Source: Candidatus Methylomirabilis lanthanidiphila
GTDB taxonomy: Bacteria > Methylomirabilota > Methylomirabilia > Methylomirabilales > Methylomirabilaceae
Reading direction: 5' to 3'
Length of the DNA: 64,000 nucleotides
Assembly: GCA_902196205.1 (NCBI GenBank)
Contig: CABIKM010000030.1
Location: 1-64,000 of the forward strand
Part shown: piece after piece, positions 8,125-16,496 of the stretch
Numbering within the stretch: position 1 is the first letter of the stretch
Layout: each line of letters opens with the position of its first letter
Notes under the pieces: model-generated
The model's input: only the letters and a program-made list of their open reading frames with translations
The model's database searches: none
Told to the model about the DNA's origin: nothing
Translations under genes and position numbers: made by a program

Positions 8125-9210
8125 ATGAGATGGTCCTGGCGACTGGGCGAAGTGGCGGGAATTGCCGTCTATGTGCACGTGACCTTCCTGGTCCTTGTTG
8201 GCTGGGTGGCCGTAAGCCACTGGCTGCCCGAACGGAGCATAGCCGCCGCGCTGGCAGGCAGCGGGTTCATCTTAGCGCTGTTCGGCTGCGTAGTGCTCCA
8301 CGAGTTCGGGCACGCGCTCACCGCGAAAAGGTACGGCATCAGGACCCGCGACATCACGCTGCTCCCGATCGGGGGCGTGGCGCGGCTTGAGCGGATGCCG
8401 GATGTCCCGATCCAGGAGCTCTGGGTCGCGCTGGCCGGCCCGGCCGTCAACGTCGTTATCGCGGGACTCCTCTTCGTTTGGCTGGCATTGACAAGCGGCC
8501 TCGAGCCATTAAGTCAACTGGGCGTGGCCACCGGCCCGTTCGTCCAGCGCCTGATGGTGGTGAACCTCTTTCTCGTAGGATTCAATCTGATCCCGGCCTT
8601 CCCGATGGACGGCGGTCGGATGCTGCGCGCGTTCCTCGCGATGCGCATGGAGTACACCCGCGCGACCCAGGTGGCCGCTGGACTCGGCCAGGGAATCGCG
8701 GTGCTGTTCGGGTTCATCGGCCTGTTCACCAATCCGTTCCTGCTGTTTATCGCACTCTTTGTGTGGATCGGCGCCGGCCAGGAAGCCAGCATGGCGCAGA
8801 TGAAGTCGGCCCTCGGCGGGATCCCCGTCGGCCGGGCCATGCTCACCGACTTCCGCACCCTGTCGGCTCGCGATTCCCTGGCGAGGGCCGTCGAGTTGAT
8901 CCTTGCCGGCTCGCAGCAGGACTTCCCCGTCGTAGAAGATGATCGCGTGGAGGGGGTGCTGATGCGGAGCGATCTGCTGGCGGCCCTGGCTTCGCGCGGG
9001 CAGGTGGTGCCGGTCGCCGAGGTGATGCGCCGGAATTTCTATCTCGTCGACTCGTCCGACATGCTGGAAACGGCGTTCGCGCGCCTCCAAGCCTGCGACT
9101 GTCACACGCTGCCCGTGATGCATGACGGCCGGCTGGTGGGCCTGGTGACCATGGAGAACCTCGGGGAGTTCATTTCCATCCAGACAGCGATAAAGGCCAA
9201 GGTGGCCTGA
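8125..9210 (+). CDS. Site-2 protease family (M50) membrane metalloprotease with CBS pair
   Basis: This 361-residue intramembrane zinc protease cleaves substrates within the membrane. The zinc motif HEFGH is at residues 59-63 in a hydrophobic segment, and the second ligand motif NLIPAFPMDGGR is at 154-165. Four to six membrane helices fill the first 220 residues. Residues about 240-355 form two CBS repeats, often adenosyl-ligand sensors, suggesting control by energy or SAM state. GAGGGGGGAACA precedes the ATG at 8125. The gene stands 87 bases after the YdjM-like gene, same strand. The client protein is unknown; members of this SpoIVFB-like subfamily process regulators in other bacteria. Confidence 0.85.
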   Translation: MRWSWRLGEVAGIAVYVHVTFLVLVGWVAVSHWLPERSIAAALAGSGFILALFGCVVLHEFGHALTAKRYGIRTRDITLLPIGGVARLERMPDVPIQELWVALAGPAVNVVIAGLLFVWLALTSGLEPLSQLGVATGPFVQRLMVVNLFLVGFNLIPAFPMDGGRMLRAFLAMRMEYTRATQVAAGLGQGIAVLFGFIGLFTNPFLLFIALFVWIGAGQEASMAQMKSALGGIPVGRAMLTDFRTLSARDSLARAVELILAGSQQDFPVVEDDRVEGVLMRSDLLAALASRGQVVPVAEVMRRNFYLVDSSDMLETAFARLQACDCHTLPVMHDGRLVGLVTMENLGEFISIQTAIKAKVA

Positions 9211-9248
9211 CGTGCGCAGCTCCGTAACTGGTGGGATGCCGCCGTCAC

Positions 9249-12068
9249 TTATGCGGGCCTCTTGCTCAGTATAGGCTCCTCACCTGTCAGACGTGCGATT
9301 TCGGCTCGGACGAGGTCCCGGAGCGCCAAGACGTCTTGCCACCCGCTGCCTTGGGGCGGGATCGGCGCGCCGATCGAGACCGTGATCGGACCCCGTTTGG
9401 GCAGCCACGTGCCATCAGGCAGCAACTCGCGAGTTCCCCGTAGCCCGATAGGAATGACAGGACATCCTGCTTCAGCGGCTGCCTTGAACGCCCCAGGTCG
9501 AAATGGCAGCAGCCCAGGGGATCGAAAGAACGTGCCCTCCGGAAAGAAGAGGAGAGAGGTCCCGGCGCGGAGGATGGCTGTGGTGCGCGCCGCGACAGCC
9601 ACGCGCTTGGCAGGATCGACCCGCTCGACGGTCAGATGGCCCACTCTTCGGATCACTGTCCCGATAAATGGATAGGAGGCAAGCGCGGCCTTGGCGACGA
9701 AGCGAAAGTCTACCGGAAGGGCCCGGAGGAGAATACCAGCGTCCACGTAACTGGCGTGGTTCGCGGCGAGGACCACCGGGGCTGCTCCGCGGAGATGCTC
9801 GAGCCCCTCGATCCGCAAGGGGCAGCCCGAGAGTGCCAGTACCGGCCGACAGTAACCTTTCACGAGCCGGTTCGCGGCGTGTCCCCGTGGCACAATACGT
9901 AGAAGTACCCAGAGGAGCGGCAGGGGCGCGATCACCAGCCCCCAGATATACGCGCCGTAGGTCAGCGCTGCAAGCCGGCTGCCGAATCGTCGAAGCTGAG
10001 CGCCCGCAGCCTGGAGGTGCAACCGTACCCACTGCATGCCAAGAGATCGGCCGCGACGCTCAACCTGCCCACGCAGATACGCGTCGCGCATGGCGCTGCG
10101 CCGAATCTTGCCGCTCGACGTCTTGAAGACGGTTCCCGGCCTCGCAATCACGAGCGTGTCGGGCGGGAGGCCGATCGCCGTCACTATCCTGTCAAGCGCC
10201 TCCGTTCGGATCTCCTCGACTCGCTCCGACGCGGTCTCGCGGCTTTCCGCGATGACAACCAGCCGTTCCGTACCGGCTTCCACATCGGTGATCCCAAAGG
10301 CGGCAACACACCCTTTCCTGATGCCCGGGACGTCTCCGACGACCTCTTCCACTTCCTGAGGGTACAGGTTGCGACCGGCCTTGATGATAAGATCTTTCTC
10401 TCGGCCCGTGATGAACAGCTCTCCCTCGGCCCGATAGCCGAGATCGCCGGAATCCAGCCACTCGTCGTGCAGGACAGCCCGCGTCGCGTCAGGGTTCCGA
10501 AAGTAGCCGCTCATGACTGAGGGCCCGCGGAACTCGATACGGCCTTCGATCCGTTCGGCGACTGGGTGACCGGCCCCATCGACGATGCGGATCTCATGTT
10601 CCGCCAGAGGGCGTCCGCACGAAACGAAGCGCAGCGGGGTCCGATCCTCAGGCAGAGCGGGGCGCGCCTCGCGGATGCGCTCAAACGCTTCCCGTGCCAC
10701 CCGATCGACCCGGGGCGGATAGCCGAGAGGCGGGACTGTCAGGGAAACGGCGCACTCGGCCAGGCCGTAGACCGGGCACATCGTCTCCGCCTTGAAGCCA
10801 TAGGGTGCAAACCGCCGCGTGAAACGCCCGATCGTCTCCGGACTGACGGGTTCAGAGCCGTTGAACGCTAACCGCCATGAGCTCAGGTCCAGGCCCTCAA
10901 GCTCCGCCTCGCTCACCTTCCGGACACAGAGGTCAAAAGCAAAGTTCGGCGCAGCCGACAGGGTCGCGTGGTGACTGTGAATCGCCCACAGCCATCGAGC
11001 CGGTCTGGCGAGGAAGGCAAGGGGCGACAGGATGGCGATCGGAATCCCAAAGTAAAGCGAGGTGAGCCACGATCCGATCAACCCCATATCATGGTAGAGC
11101 GGCAACCACGTCACGCCGATATCTGTCGGACTGATCGCAATCGCCTTGCCGATGGCTTGGATATTCGCCAGGATGTTCGCATTGGAGAGGGCCACGCCTT
11201 TCGGATCGCCGGTGCTGCCGGACGTATACTGAACAAGCGCAGGGTCGTCGCTGCGCTGGCGGCGTATCAACATCCCCGCCTCCGGCAGCGAGAGATGCTC
11301 GATTGCGGTCACCTCATCAAGCGAGGGCACGCGGCCCCGCAGCAGCCTCGCCACACGCCCGACCTCTCCGAAAGCAATGAGGAGGCGGGCCTCGGCGTTG
11401 TGAAGAATTCGGACCTGACGCCTCACGTATTCCTCGATGCGATCAAGCCGAAACGGCGGATAGATCGGCACAGGTACAGCCCCCGCAAGCAGCGTGCCGA
11501 AGAACGCCTCAAAGAAGGCCGCCTCTGTCCTGAGCATGAGCGCCACCGAGTGTCCTGGGCCGAGTCCCCGTTGACGCAGTCCCGCTGCGACTGCCGTCGC
11601 CTGGTTCCAGAGTGCCCCATAGGGAATTGGCGTTTCGGTTCCATCGTCTCGACGGAGGAAGATGTGCACCCGCTCGGGATGAGTCTCTGCGTGCCAGCGG
11701 AGGACCTCTACGAGCGTCCGAGCGTCTGAGGGGGCAGCCACACCAGGACTGATGGGAAGGCGGATTTCGTGGATGACCTCAGGTTTCGTGGGCGCGGCGA
11801 CTCGGATCGCCTCGGCAAGGTCGCGTGGGCTTTCGGCCTCGGCCATCACGGCATCCGGCAGAAGAACGCCGAAGGCCTCCTCGAGCCGCACGAGCAGCTC
11901 GACTCGCTCGAGGCTGCCGATGCTGAGATCGCGATCAAGTACACTTTCAGGTGTGACGGGTCCACGGAACGCGGCTCCGCCAAGTTCGGCAACGAGCTCC
12001 TCGACGATGGCGAGTACTCGATGCTCGATCTCATCGTATCCGGCCGGCTTGACAGGCGCGGTATCCAC
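9249..12068 (-). CDS. Trifunctional acyl carrier / acyl-AMP ligase / PlsC acyltransferase
   Basis: Three enzymes sit in one 939-residue chain. Residues 10-88 resemble an acyl carrier domain with the phosphopantetheine serine in DLSIGSLER. About 115-690 is an AMP-forming acyl ligase with YTSGSTGDPKG near 282, followed by STWxxxYHD-type and GxRxDLIIKAGRNLYP-type adenylation motifs. About 720-939 is a lysophosphatidate acyltransferase (PlsC) with NHASYVD near 770 (the HX4D motif) and FPEGTF near 844. The C-terminal part is hydrophobic at its start and likely membrane-associated. The chain could activate a free fatty acid, load it on its own carrier and transfer it to a lysolipid, recalling the E. 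coli Aas acyltransferase-ligase with the domain order reversed and a carrier added. It lies downstream of the HhH gene on the same strand. Confidence 0.85.
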   Translation of the reverse strand: MDTAPVKPAGYDEIEHRVLAIVEELVAELGGAAFRGPVTPESVLDRDLSIGSLERVELLVRLEEAFGVLLPDAVMAEAESPRDLAEAIRVAAPTKPEVIHEIRLPISPGVAAPSDARTLVEVLRWHAETHPERVHIFLRRDDGTETPIPYGALWNQATAVAAGLRQRGLGPGHSVALMLRTEAAFFEAFFGTLLAGAVPVPIYPPFRLDRIEEYVRRQVRILHNAEARLLIAFGEVGRVARLLRGRVPSLDEVTAIEHLSLPEAGMLIRRQRSDDPALVQYTSGSTGDPKGVALSNANILANIQAIGKAIAISPTDIGVTWLPLYHDMGLIGSWLTSLYFGIPIAILSPLAFLARPARWLWAIHSHHATLSAAPNFAFDLCVRKVSEAELEGLDLSSWRLAFNGSEPVSPETIGRFTRRFAPYGFKAETMCPVYGLAECAVSLTVPPLGYPPRVDRVAREAFERIREARPALPEDRTPLRFVSCGRPLAEHEIRIVDGAGHPVAERIEGRIEFRGPSVMSGYFRNPDATRAVLHDEWLDSGDLGYRAEGELFITGREKDLIIKAGRNLYPQEVEEVVGDVPGIRKGCVAAFGITDVEAGTERLVVIAESRETASERVEEIRTEALDRIVTAIGLPPDTLVIARPGTVFKTSSGKIRRSAMRDAYLRGQVERRGRSLGMQWVRLHLQAAGAQLRRFGSRLAALTYGAYIWGLVIAPLPLLWVLLRIVPRGHAANRLVKGYCRPVLALSGCPLRIEGLEHLRGAAPVVLAANHASYVDAGILLRALPVDFRFVAKAALASYPFIGTVIRRVGHLTVERVDPAKRVAVAARTTAILRAGTSLLFFPEGTFFRSPGLLPFRPGAFKAAAEAGCPVIPIGLRGTRELLPDGTWLPKRGPITVSIGAPIPPQGSGWQDVLALRDLVRAEIARLTGEEPILSKRPA

Positions 12069-12132
12069 CTCTCACTTATCGATAATCGTGCGAGCAGATT
12101 TTACTGGCGCTGGGGTGTTTCCACACACCACG

Positions 12133-12603
12133 CTACTGCATTTTGCGGCGCTGTGCAAGCCCGGGTCTGGACGACGACGTCGAAGGGAACTTGAGATCAC
12201 GGAGGAACATGCGGGTCGTAACCGGACCTATGCCCTTGAAATCCTGGAGACGCCTGGCAAGGTCCTTCATGTCACTTGACTGTGCAACCAAGTTCGTGAT
12301 GGAGCCATAGCGGGCGATAAGGGATCGAGAGATGTCAAGCAATTTGGTGGCGGTCGAGAAATCGAAGCGGACATAGTGGCCGCGGTCTAAGATGCTCACC
12401 AGCCGATCCCACCCCGCTTCAAGAAGCGCCTCTGGAGTCACCAACCCCTCCCTGACGAATTCCAGATAGGCTCGCTTGGCCACCTCCTGTTGAATTGGTT
12501 TGCCAAACAAGAGGCAGGCCAAAAACCATTTAAAGCGCTCTCCTTCCGTCCCCGATTCGAGATCGATCCCGAGATCCCGAGCGCGGATGGTAGGTTTGGC
12601 CAT
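12133..12603 (-). CDS. Helix-hairpin-helix (endonuclease III-like) DNA-binding protein
   Basis: The 156-residue product starts at ATG 12603 (MAKPTIRARDLGIDLE). It has the alpha-helical pattern of an HhH-GPD fold, with the hairpin FKGIGPVTTRMFLRDL near the C-terminus. No [4Fe-4S] cysteine cluster is visible. Catalytic lysine/aspartate residues of glycosylases are not convincingly placed, since the chain ends about 20 residues past the hairpin with a serine/arginine-rich tail that looks shortened. Relatives are often mislabelled as DNA methylases. It starts 20 bases after the deleted THEP1 gene and precedes the ligase gene. A DNA repair or binding role is inference. Confidence 0.6.
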   Translation of the reverse strand: MAKPTIRARDLGIDLESGTEGERFKWFLACLLFGKPIQQEVAKRAYLEFVREGLVTPEALLEAGWDRLVSILDRGHYVRFDFSTATKLLDISRSLIARYGSITNLVAQSSDMKDLARRLQDFKGIGPVTTRMFLRDLKFPSTSSSRPGLAQRRKMQ

Positions 12604-12622
12604 GGCCTGTACTCGAGTCCGC

Positions 12623-12925
12623 TCAGTGGGGCGCGTCATGCCCCCCGACTTGAGCGGGGATTGGTCCGCGCGCGGCTCGAAGCCACGCGAGGGCACGTTC
12701 GGGAAGCTCCTCCCGGTTCTTGAGCGTCACCTCCCACTGCTCGACATCAGTCCTCTGCTTGACTTCTGCGATGAAGCCACCGCCCCGAAGGGCGATCGTC
12801 GCGACCACGAGACAAGGGGAGGTGAGGAGTTTTCGCACGGGAGCGAGCCGGTGTATCACCGTGGTCTTGCCGACCCCGGGACGACCCGTCAGAAACAGGA
12901 CATGTCTCGTCTGGAGGTTCCCCAT
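12623..12925 (-). pseudogene. THEP1-type nucleoside triphosphatase with an internal deletion
   Basis: The 100-codon frame joins two ends of a THEP1 NTPase. The N-terminal P-loop LTGRPGVGKTTVIHRLA (about residues 12-28) runs straight into the C-terminal signature SPCLVVATIALRGGGFIAEVK and ends VEQWEVTLKNREELPERALAWL. THEP1 proteins have about 170-180 residues; the middle 75-85, including the Walker B DE[IV]GKME segment, is absent without a frame break. The product could bind but probably not hydrolyse nucleotides. It precedes the HhH gene by 20 bases. Confidence 0.7.
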
Positions 12926-13184
12926 CGCATCACCAAAGGCTATGGGAGATTCAGCCTACTCATCGTACCACACCATCGGTTTCCATTTCAGCCCCCTCAC
13001 CGTGTAAAGCATACCTCTTGGCCTTGAAAGAACTGCTCTCCTCCTGTAAGCACCCAGTATGTGCGGTTGAAACAACCCCCAGAAAATCAATAAGTTGGCA
13101 ACGTGACTCGCGATCCGCTCCTCTGGCATAGTGGTTGCTTTACCCACAAATAGACGAACATCTTCTAAAAGGAGGCGGTGAGCT

Positions 13185-13658
13185 ATGTCGGCAGGTGGAT
13201 GGAATGCATGGAAAGTAACGACGATTGGGATGGCTGTGGTGTTCACCACGGCGCTGATTACGGGGTTGGTGGTGGCGAACTGGGTAGGGAACCAGAAGAC
13301 ACGACCGGGCACCACTCCAGATGTCCAGATCCAGAGGCCTATGCCGTCTCACGTCGCATCGAGACCGTTGCCGTCTGACATCGAAGCGTGTAACCGATAT
13401 GCCAGTTCTGTTGTTGGTGACAAGACGACTGAGGTGATCAAAGATGTGTTGATCGGAGGTGCCATCGGCGCCGGCGTGGGAGCGGCCGGGGGCGCAATCG
13501 GCGGGGGTGGTAAAGGTGCCGGCAAGGGGGCGGGTATCGGCGGTCTGGTCGGAGCGACTGCGGGAACCCTGTACGGCCTCAACGAGGCCAATCAGCACGA
13601 CGCCCGCTACGCAGCGGCGTATCGGACCTGCATGCACAGGCGGGGATTTACCCGGTAG
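13185..13658 (+). CDS. Glycine-zipper membrane protein
   Basis: The 157-residue product has one N-terminal hydrophobic anchor (about 12-33), a polar linker with an N-terminal cysteine motif (DIEACNRYA) and a glycine-zipper segment (about 85-130, GGAIGAGVGAAGGAIGGGG type). It closes with YRTCMHRRGF, the usual ending of this group. Such proteins insert in membranes and are often of unknown function. AAGGAGG precedes the ATG. A paralogue-like lipoprotein lies at 20993-21442 on the other strand. Confidence 0.75.
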   Translation: MSAGGWNAWKVTTIGMAVVFTTALITGLVVANWVGNQKTRPGTTPDVQIQRPMPSHVASRPLPSDIEACNRYASSVVGDKTTEVIKDVLIGGAIGAGVGAAGGAIGGGGKGAGKGAGIGGLVGATAGTLYGLNEANQHDARYAAAYRTCMHRRGFTR

Positions 13659-13855
13659 TCTAAAGCGGTGCCTGGCGGTCTTCGAGCTAGATAGTTCGCC
13701 TACTAACCCGCCGGGAGTTGATCACTGAATAACCCGCCGAATCTACTCAGCCTGAGGTGCGCCTACGGACGCGCGCGCTCCCCTCGCGGTCCGTCACGCG
13801 TGCGGCACCATCTGGAGCACCGACCGCCTCAATTGGTATCCATCAAAAATGACTT
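13659..13855. other. Non-coding stretch after the glycine-zipper gene
   Basis: Together with the small frame at 13856-13963 and the spacer up to 14060 this makes about 400 bases between recognised long genes. I see no further gene, repeat or RNA element in this part. Confidence 0.5.
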
Positions 13856-13963
13856 CTACTTCCGAGAAATATTTCGAAAGATAACCCACCACAGGCCATA
13901 TCCGATCACTAACACGCCGACCACAACCGCCCAAATAATACCGTCTGTGTCAAGTGTCAACAT
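13856..13963 (-). CDS. Putative 35-residue single-span membrane peptide
   Basis: A minus-strand frame from ATG 13963 encodes a short acidic head (MLTLDTDG), one strongly hydrophobic helix (IIWAVVVGVLVIGYGLWWVIF) and a basic tail (RNISRK). This is a well-formed membrane peptide with charge asymmetry favouring an outside N-terminus. A TATAAT stands at 13987-13992 upstream, with only a weak GAGAGG ribosome site. It lies downstream of RNase P RNA on the same strand. No family recognised. Confidence 0.45.
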   Translation of the reverse strand: MLTLDTDGIIWAVVVGVLVIGYGLWWVIFRNISRK

Positions 13964-14060
13964 CAATGCGCCTCTCGCAGTGTGAGATTATAGACCACGA
14001 TTATGTTACACCCGCTTGTCGTCCTGTAAAACCGTGATCACTACTTGATTATATTGATAC

Positions 14061-14480
14061 GGCCGAAGTCGGTCTGTAAGCCGGATCCTGTACGGCCAGA
14101 CCTTGCGGACCAACCGGATGACCATTCCTCTAGGCCCGGCGTTACCGCCGGGCTCAAGCAGCCTACCCGTCCCGCCTGCCCCTGAAGGAGCACGAGAGCG
14201 GGCCGCTCTCTGCCGAATGGGGCGGGACCTATTTGGCCTTGCTCCGAGTGGGGTTTGCCAAGCCGGCATGTCACCATGCCGCTGGTGCGCTCTTACCGCA
14301 CCTTTTCACCCTTACCCACGGGGCCATGCGGCCGATGGTGCAGCGTGGGCGGTATCTTTTCTGTGGCACTGTCCGTGAGGTTACCCTCCCTGGGCGTTAC
14401 CCAGCACCCTGCCCTGCGGAGTCCGGACTTTCCTCCCGTCCGCCAAAAGCGAACCGGCGGCCATCCGACCGACTTCGGCC
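14061..14480 (-). ncRNA. rnpB: RNase P RNA (bacterial type A)
   Basis: This is the catalytic RNA that matures tRNA 5' ends. The minus strand opens and closes with complementary GGCCGAAGTCGGTC / GACCGACTTCGGCC segments forming the outer helix. It contains the universal GGAGGAAAGTCCGGACTCC block (about 14423-14441) and ends near the GGATCCGGCTTACAGACC block that forms the 3' pseudoknot half. The length, about 420 nucleotides, fits type A RNAs. Exact ends are estimated to within a few bases. Confidence 0.95.
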
Positions 14481-14486
14481 ACTCTC

Positions 14487-14515
14487 AACGTACCGCAGGC
14501 CGGCCTAATTTGCAA
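14487..14515 (-). promoter_or_regulatory. Likely sigma-70 promoter of rnpB
   Basis: On the minus strand TTGCAA (14510-14515) is followed after 17 bases by TACGTT (14487-14492), placing the start of transcription at about 14480, where the RNase P RNA begins. The -10 box is only a moderate match. Confidence 0.45.
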
Positions 14516-14748
14516 CAACGATCCTTACGACAATCGGCCCGATCGATGCCCGCAACTGGAGGGTCCAGGATCTATGTAGCGGCTGCATTGTTCAGCGCCC
14601 CCGCTATCCTCGCGAGTGGATGAGGTATAGGTCACAAGTCCTTTGGACGAAGAATCGCTGACGCGATTTCGAGTCCTTCCTTTGGGATGTATTTCGAGGA
14701 GATTGGAACGATGGCGATCACGCGGATGTTCGCAGGGGCGAGCAGCGC

Positions 14749-15135
14749 CTACGGGGAACTCGTTTGTTTGACTTTGTCGAGTTCGGCATTTGCCTTGGCG
14801 AGATCATCACGGACTGCCTGCTGGATTTCCATGGCCGTTTCTGAGTTGCCCGCCGCATCCAGCGCGCGCAAGACCGAATCTCGAAGCCTCCACATTGCCC
14901 CTTTATCAACACTCTCGCCTCGCTTCAGAGCCCGAGCGGCATCCTGGAACGCCTTCTCAGTCTCTTTCAGCAAGTCGACATCGGCAACATGTCCTTCGCG
15001 TATCCCCTGCTCTACCTTATAGACAGCATCCAGCATCGCCGTTTCGAACCTTCTCTTTTCGTTTTCGAGCCACGCGATCAGCACGATTCCCACAAATACG
15101 AGAACAGCCACTGCGCCTATTATTCGCCCGGCCAA
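14749..15135 (-). CDS. Membrane-anchored coiled-coil protein of unknown function
   Basis: The preferred start is TTG at 15135, because AGGAGG lies six bases upstream (about 15142-15147). An ATG at 15222 would add residues without a ribosome site. The 128-residue product has one N-terminal membrane helix (IIGAVAVLVFVGIVLIAWL) followed by a long charged helical region (about 30-125) rich in Glu, Lys and Ala. It is probably an inner-membrane protein with a cytoplasmic or periplasmic coiled coil. Family not recognised; it stands alone downstream of the epimerase. Confidence 0.6.
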   Translation of the reverse strand: MAGRIIGAVAVLVFVGIVLIAWLENEKRRFETAMLDAVYKVEQGIREGHVADVDLLKETEKAFQDAARALKRGESVDKGAMWRLRDSVLRALDAAGNSETAMEIQQAVRDDLAKANAELDKVKQTSSP

Positions 15136-15303
15136 TTTTTCCTCCTGTATCCCTAAGAAAGATGTGCCGCAATTGTCGTGTGCAGTTGAAAGAGCAGAGA
15201 TACCCCCCAAGTCGTCAAGCAACCGGAATCATTAACCTGTCACCACCCCAAACGGTGATTCGCGCTGTATCGAATAATAGACAGCGCGGAGAGCAAGACA
15301 ACA

Positions 15304-16209
15304 TCACGCATACTGGGCGGCTTTCCATGACTGAAAATAGGTGTCCACCCCGTCAATAAAACCGGGATGTTTCGACTGCCATCCCAACAGGCGTACGGCC
15401 TTACTGGAATCAACGCGCTGATCCAAGGTCAGACATTCGGCAAAACCGTCCAGGATGTACGAGGCCTCGTCTGCCGGAACAAATTGCGCCTGTCCGGTAT
15501 ATCCGGTAGCCCGCGCGACGGCGTCGGCCATTTCACGCACGGTTGAGCGTGATTGATCGGTGAGGTTGAAGACCTCGCCGCCGAGTCCCCTCTCAGCCGC
15601 CCGCAGATACCCTTCGGCCAGATCGTCGACATGCACCATCGCCCAGTGATTGCTGCCGTCGCCAATGACCTGGAGCTGTCGACCTTTGTCGGGCCCATCG
15701 AACCACATCCCGGTCAGCCCGCCCTGTCGGCCATAGACACAGCCGGGCCGCACCACAACCCCGCGAACCTCCGACGCCTTCAGCACCATCTGCTCAATAT
15801 CAGGGCGGCCGGCAATCAGTGGCGCAGGCTTCAGGGATGCGCCCTCATCTACGGTCTTACCGAGGGTATCGCCATAGACCCACGTCCCGCTTGTGTACAC
15901 GACGGTTTTCGGCTGCAACCCGCGCGTGCCGGTCGCCAGCAATACCTCCATCGTACGCCGGTCCAGCGAAAAGGTATCGGCCTGATAATCGACGGCGGCA
16001 TGGATCAACATCGCGCATTGCTCGGCGATCTGCTGATAACTCTCCGGATGTTGCATGCTCCCGATGACCGGATGGATTTCGTGCATCGCAATGGCGTGGG
16101 CCTTCTTCTCGCTGCGGACCAATCCCCACACCTCATGACCTGCACGGCGAAAGGCCGAGGCCACGTTGAAGCCGATATATCCGTTTGCGCCAGTCACAAA
16201 TACCTTCAT
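15304..16209 (-). CDS. NAD-dependent epimerase/dehydratase (extended SDR)
   Basis: The 301-residue product begins at ATG 16209 behind a GGGAGGG site. The Rossmann nucleotide loop TGANGYIG is at residues 6-13. Catalytic-type residues are TSGTWVYGD (about 115-123), where the usual YxxxK is not clear, and a VVRPGCVYG substrate-pocket motif. The C-terminal EVFNLTDQ and MVHVDDLAEGYLRA motifs are typical of sugar-epimerase-like SDRs. The missing canonical tyrosine-lysine pair suggests an atypical member acting as reductase or epimerase on an unknown sugar or lipid substrate. It follows the small cysteine protein and ArsA gene by about 40 bases and may share their transcript. Confidence 0.75.
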   Translation of the reverse strand: MKVFVTGANGYIGFNVASAFRRAGHEVWGLVRSEKKAHAIAMHEIHPVIGSMQHPESYQQIAEQCAMLIHAAVDYQADTFSLDRRTMEVLLATGTRGLQPKTVVYTSGTWVYGDTLGKTVDEGASLKPAPLIAGRPDIEQMVLKASEVRGVVVRPGCVYGRQGGLTGMWFDGPDKGRQLQVIGDGSNHWAMVHVDDLAEGYLRAAERGLGGEVFNLTDQSRSTVREMADAVARATGYTGQAQFVPADEASYILDGFAECLTLDQRVDSSKAVRLLGWQSKHPGFIDGVDTYFQSWKAAQYA

Positions 16210-16250
16210 TATCCCTCCCTCTGTGGATGATCGATTCGAGATCACTGCTT

Positions 16251-16496
16251 CTATTCGACGGTGATTCTCTGAGCCTTCCGGCGTGAGCCCGGCTTTGACT
16301 CGGACGCCGCCGCCCACAGTCCTTTGTTCAACAATGCCTGGACCGCGAGGAGCAGTTCACGTCCTGCTTGGTTGACATGTTCGCTCACTTCTGGAGATAT
16401 ACACTCCCTGATCCCCCGCTGAAACCCTTCTTGCGCCTCGCACAGGGCGCACAACGGACAGCGATGCGGGCAGTGCTGCTTTTCCTTTTTAGCCAT
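16251..16496 (-). CDS. Small cysteine-rich protein coupled to the ArsA-type ATPase
   Basis: The 81-residue product from ATG 16496 carries a tight cysteine cluster, CPHRCPLCALC (about residues 9-19), able to hold a metal or Fe-S centre. A helical middle (VNQAGRELLLAVQALLNKGLW) and a basic tail follow. Its start overlaps the end of the ArsA gene by eight bases, with GGAGAAAG as ribosome site, so translation is coupled. Function unknown; a chaperone adaptor or metal sensor for the ATPase is inference. Confidence 0.6.
   Translation of the reverse strand: MAKKEKQHCPHRCPLCALCEAQEGFQRGIRECISPEVSEHVNQAGRELLLAVQALLNKGLWAAASESKPGSRRKAQRITVE

Noticed and set aside
2609-14564. 14-bp match CGCAACTGGAGGGT at 2609-2622 and 14551-14564
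   Set aside because: Several exact 14-mers are expected by chance in 64 kb; contexts differ and no element ends are visible.
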